From positions 103,369 to 167,368 of the forward strand of contig NZ_JACAOS010000022.1 in assembly GCF_013386165.1 (NCBI RefSeq): a stretch of 64,000 nucleotides of DNA. The letters are read 5' to 3'. Below, one piece after another: positions 62,937 through 64,000 of the stretch. This DNA comes from Pseudomonas gingeri (GTDB taxonomy: Bacteria; Pseudomonadota; Gammaproteobacteria; Pseudomonadales; Pseudomonadaceae). How positions within the stretch are numbered: position 1 is the first letter of the stretch; every line of letters starts with the position of its first letter. The position numbers and the translations under genes are program-made. The notes beneath the pieces were generated by a model that was not told the origin of the DNA, ran no database searches, and saw nothing but the letters and a program-made list of their open reading frames with translations.

Positions 62937-63212
62937 ATGGCCCGTATTAGTGTTGAACGCGCCCATGGCCTGGGCAAGGCCGGTGCACGCGAGAAGGCCG
63001 ACCAGGTGGCGCAGAAGTTGGCCGGGCAATATGGCCTGGAGCCGCAATGGTCCGGCGATACCCTGAACCTCAAGCGTTCCGGGGTCAAAGGCGCGGTGCA
63101 TGTGAGCGAAGCAACGATCCGCATCGATGTCGAGCTGGGGCTGCTGATGTCGGCCATGAGCGGCACCATCAAGGCCGAGATCGAAAAGGCCCTGGACAAG
63201 GTGCTGGTCTGA
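62937..63212 (+). CDS. Polyhydroxyalkanoic acid system family protein
   Basis: A 91-residue basic protein of the PHA granule-region family (PF09650-like). It runs MARISVERAHGLGKAGAREK at the N-terminus and later VKGAVHVSEATIRIDVELGLLMSAM, a beta-rich pattern of that family. It lies upstream of the phaI-phaF genes in Pseudomonas, so a role in PHA granule biology or fatty-acid flux is inferred from context only. It is divergent from ubiE. Confidence 0.8.
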   Translation: MARISVERAHGLGKAGAREKADQVAQKLAGQYGLEPQWSGDTLNLKRSGVKGAVHVSEATIRIDVELGLLMSAMSGTIKAEIEKALDKVLV

Positions 63213-63222
63213 TAGGCATTCC

Positions 63223-63242
63223 TGTGGGGGCCGGCCCCCACA
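63223..63242. terminator. Perfect 20-bp palindrome, probable terminator
   Basis: TGTGGGGGCCGGCCCCCACA follows the PHA-system gene by 10 nt and is followed by AAAAG. Its ends resemble REP arms, so it is probably a REP-derived stem acting as a terminator before phaI. Confidence 0.65.
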
Positions 63243-63357
63243 AAAGACCCTGCCATCGCATGGGTTAGGGTGCCCATTCTAATTTTTGTCATTACTTTGT
63301 GCACAAGCCCCCATTTCGGTGGGCAGATCCTCCAACCCTTCACGTGTGAGGTGCACC

Positions 63358-63780
63358 ATGGCCAAAGTAAGTCTGAAGAAAAAATCCGACGGTCAGCCAA
63401 CCGCCCTGGCTGAGGTGAAAGTGTATGCCCGCAAGATCTGGCTGGCGGGTCTGGGCGCTTATGCCAAGGTCGGCCGCGAAGGCAGCGAGTACTTCAAGGA
63501 ACTCGTGGAAGCCGGTCAAGACGTTGAAAAAGAAGGCAAAAAACTGATTGGCGTGCAGCGTGATGCGGCCAACAGCCAGATCGATAACGTGAAGAGCGAA
63601 GTCACCAGCCTCAAGGGCAAGGTGGAAGTGCAACTGGACAAGGTCGAGAAGGCCTTCGACAACCGTGTCGCCAGTGCCTTGAATCGCATCGGGATTCCGT
63701 CTAAACATGATGTGGAGACACTCTCTGCTAAGCTCGATGAGCTGACGGCATTGCTCGAACGTGTCGCGCGTAAACATTAA
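63358..63780 (+). CDS. phaI: Phasin PhaI
   Basis: A 140-residue PHA-granule-associated protein. The phasin core is AEVKVYARKIWLAGLGAYAKVGREGSEYFKELVEAG, followed by a heptad helix with QLDKVEKAFDNRVASALNRIGIPSKHDVETLSAKLDELTALLERVARK. It binds medium-chain-length PHA granules and limits their coalescence. The ATG at 63358 is preceded by AGGTG; the open frame upstream is not phasin-like. phaF follows 10 nt later. Confidence 0.92.
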   Translation: MAKVSLKKKSDGQPTALAEVKVYARKIWLAGLGAYAKVGREGSEYFKELVEAGQDVEKEGKKLIGVQRDAANSQIDNVKSEVTSLKGKVEVQLDKVEKAFDNRVASALNRIGIPSKHDVETLSAKLDELTALLERVARKH

Positions 63781-63790
63781 GGAGAACGGG

Positions 63791-64000
63791 ATGGCTGGCA
63801 AAAAGAATACCGAGAAAGAAAGCAGCTCGTGGATCGGGAAGGTTGAAGAGTATTCCCGCAAAATCTGGCTTGCTGGTTTAGGCGTGTACTCGAAGGCGAG
63901 CACTGACGGCGGCAAATACTTCGATACGCTGGTCAAGGATGGTGAGAAAGCCGAAAAGCTCACCAAGAGTGCTGTTGGTAAAACCGTTGATGCGGCCAAA
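63791..64000 (+). CDS. phaF: Phasin/histone-like PhaF (N-terminal part, cut by window end)
   Basis: The first 70 codons of a second phasin. The same core is seen (WIGKVEEYSRKIWLAGLGVY then GGKYFDTLVKDGEKAEK). In pseudomonads PhaF adds an Ala/Lys/Pro-rich histone-like C-terminal domain that binds DNA and segregates granules; that part lies outside the window. AAGGAG lies 6-7 nt before the ATG, 10 nt after the phaI stop. Confidence 0.9.
   Translation, partial: MAGKKNTEKESSSWIGKVEEYSRKIWLAGLGVYSKASTDGGKYFDTLVKDGEKAEKLTKSAVGKTVDAAK

Noticed and set aside
63340..63999. Open frame antisense to phaI and phaF
   Set aside because: It crosses both phasin genes and their ribosome binding sites, with no family resemblance or upstream start signal.

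Overview
The window is chromosomal DNA from a Pseudomonas, most likely of the P. fluorescens group. Three things point there: GC-rich coding sequence with typical Pseudomonas gene order, REPIN-like inverted repeats (GTAGGAGC / GCTCCTAC and GTGGCGAGC arms) in many intergenic gaps, and a complete fluorescent-pseudomonad histidine utilisation (hut) locus. About 60 protein genes are supported. No rRNA, tRNA, CRISPR array, prophage or insertion sequence was seen.

Layout. 1-4.2 kb: start of envC, gpmI, an inactive-looking rhodanese, grxC, secB, trmL and a small membrane protein. 4.2-4.7 kb: a striking non-coding array of 85-bp double-hairpin repeats. 5.1-12.2 kb: nitrogen control, with ntrC/ntrB, two DUF4124 envelope proteins, a periplasmic chorismate mutase, a cupin and glnA. 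glnA has a clear sigma-54 promoter with upstream NtrC boxes. 12.2-29.2 kb: thiI, typA, a cysteine-cluster protein, glgP, a DUF2339/DUF3999 membrane pair, fbp, a DUF924 protein, a dCache chemoreceptor and two lipoproteins (one is the lipocalin Blc).

29.4-45.9 kb: the hut locus, with hutF divergent from hutCD, then hutU, an NCS1 urocanate transporter, hutXWV, a hutH-like gene, hutH, hutT, hutI and hutG. Together these import histidine and urocanate and convert them through formiminoglutamate and formylglutamate to glutamate. The gap before hutU holds an inverted-repeat candidate enhancer, a sigma-54 promoter and a HutC operator lying over the predicted transcription start.

The most interesting gene is the first hutH-like paralogue. 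It has lost exactly the three residues (Ala-Ser-Gly) that form the MIO cofactor of every ordinary histidine ammonia-lyase, together with two active-site aromatics, yet it is intact and lies directly behind a betaine/proline-type ABC transporter. I suggest that it acts on a quaternary imidazole compound such as hercynine or ergothioneine, and this is testable.

46-64 kb: an unrecognised M29-like metalloprotein, pip-dtd, opgGH (OpgG carries a lysine/glutamate repeat insertion), an orphan amino-acid-binding protein, an HBM chemoreceptor, then the block ubiE-ubiJ-ubiB-hisI-hisE-tatABC-rsmE on the minus strand. The phasin-type genes phaI and phaF (cut by the window end) lie on the plus strand.
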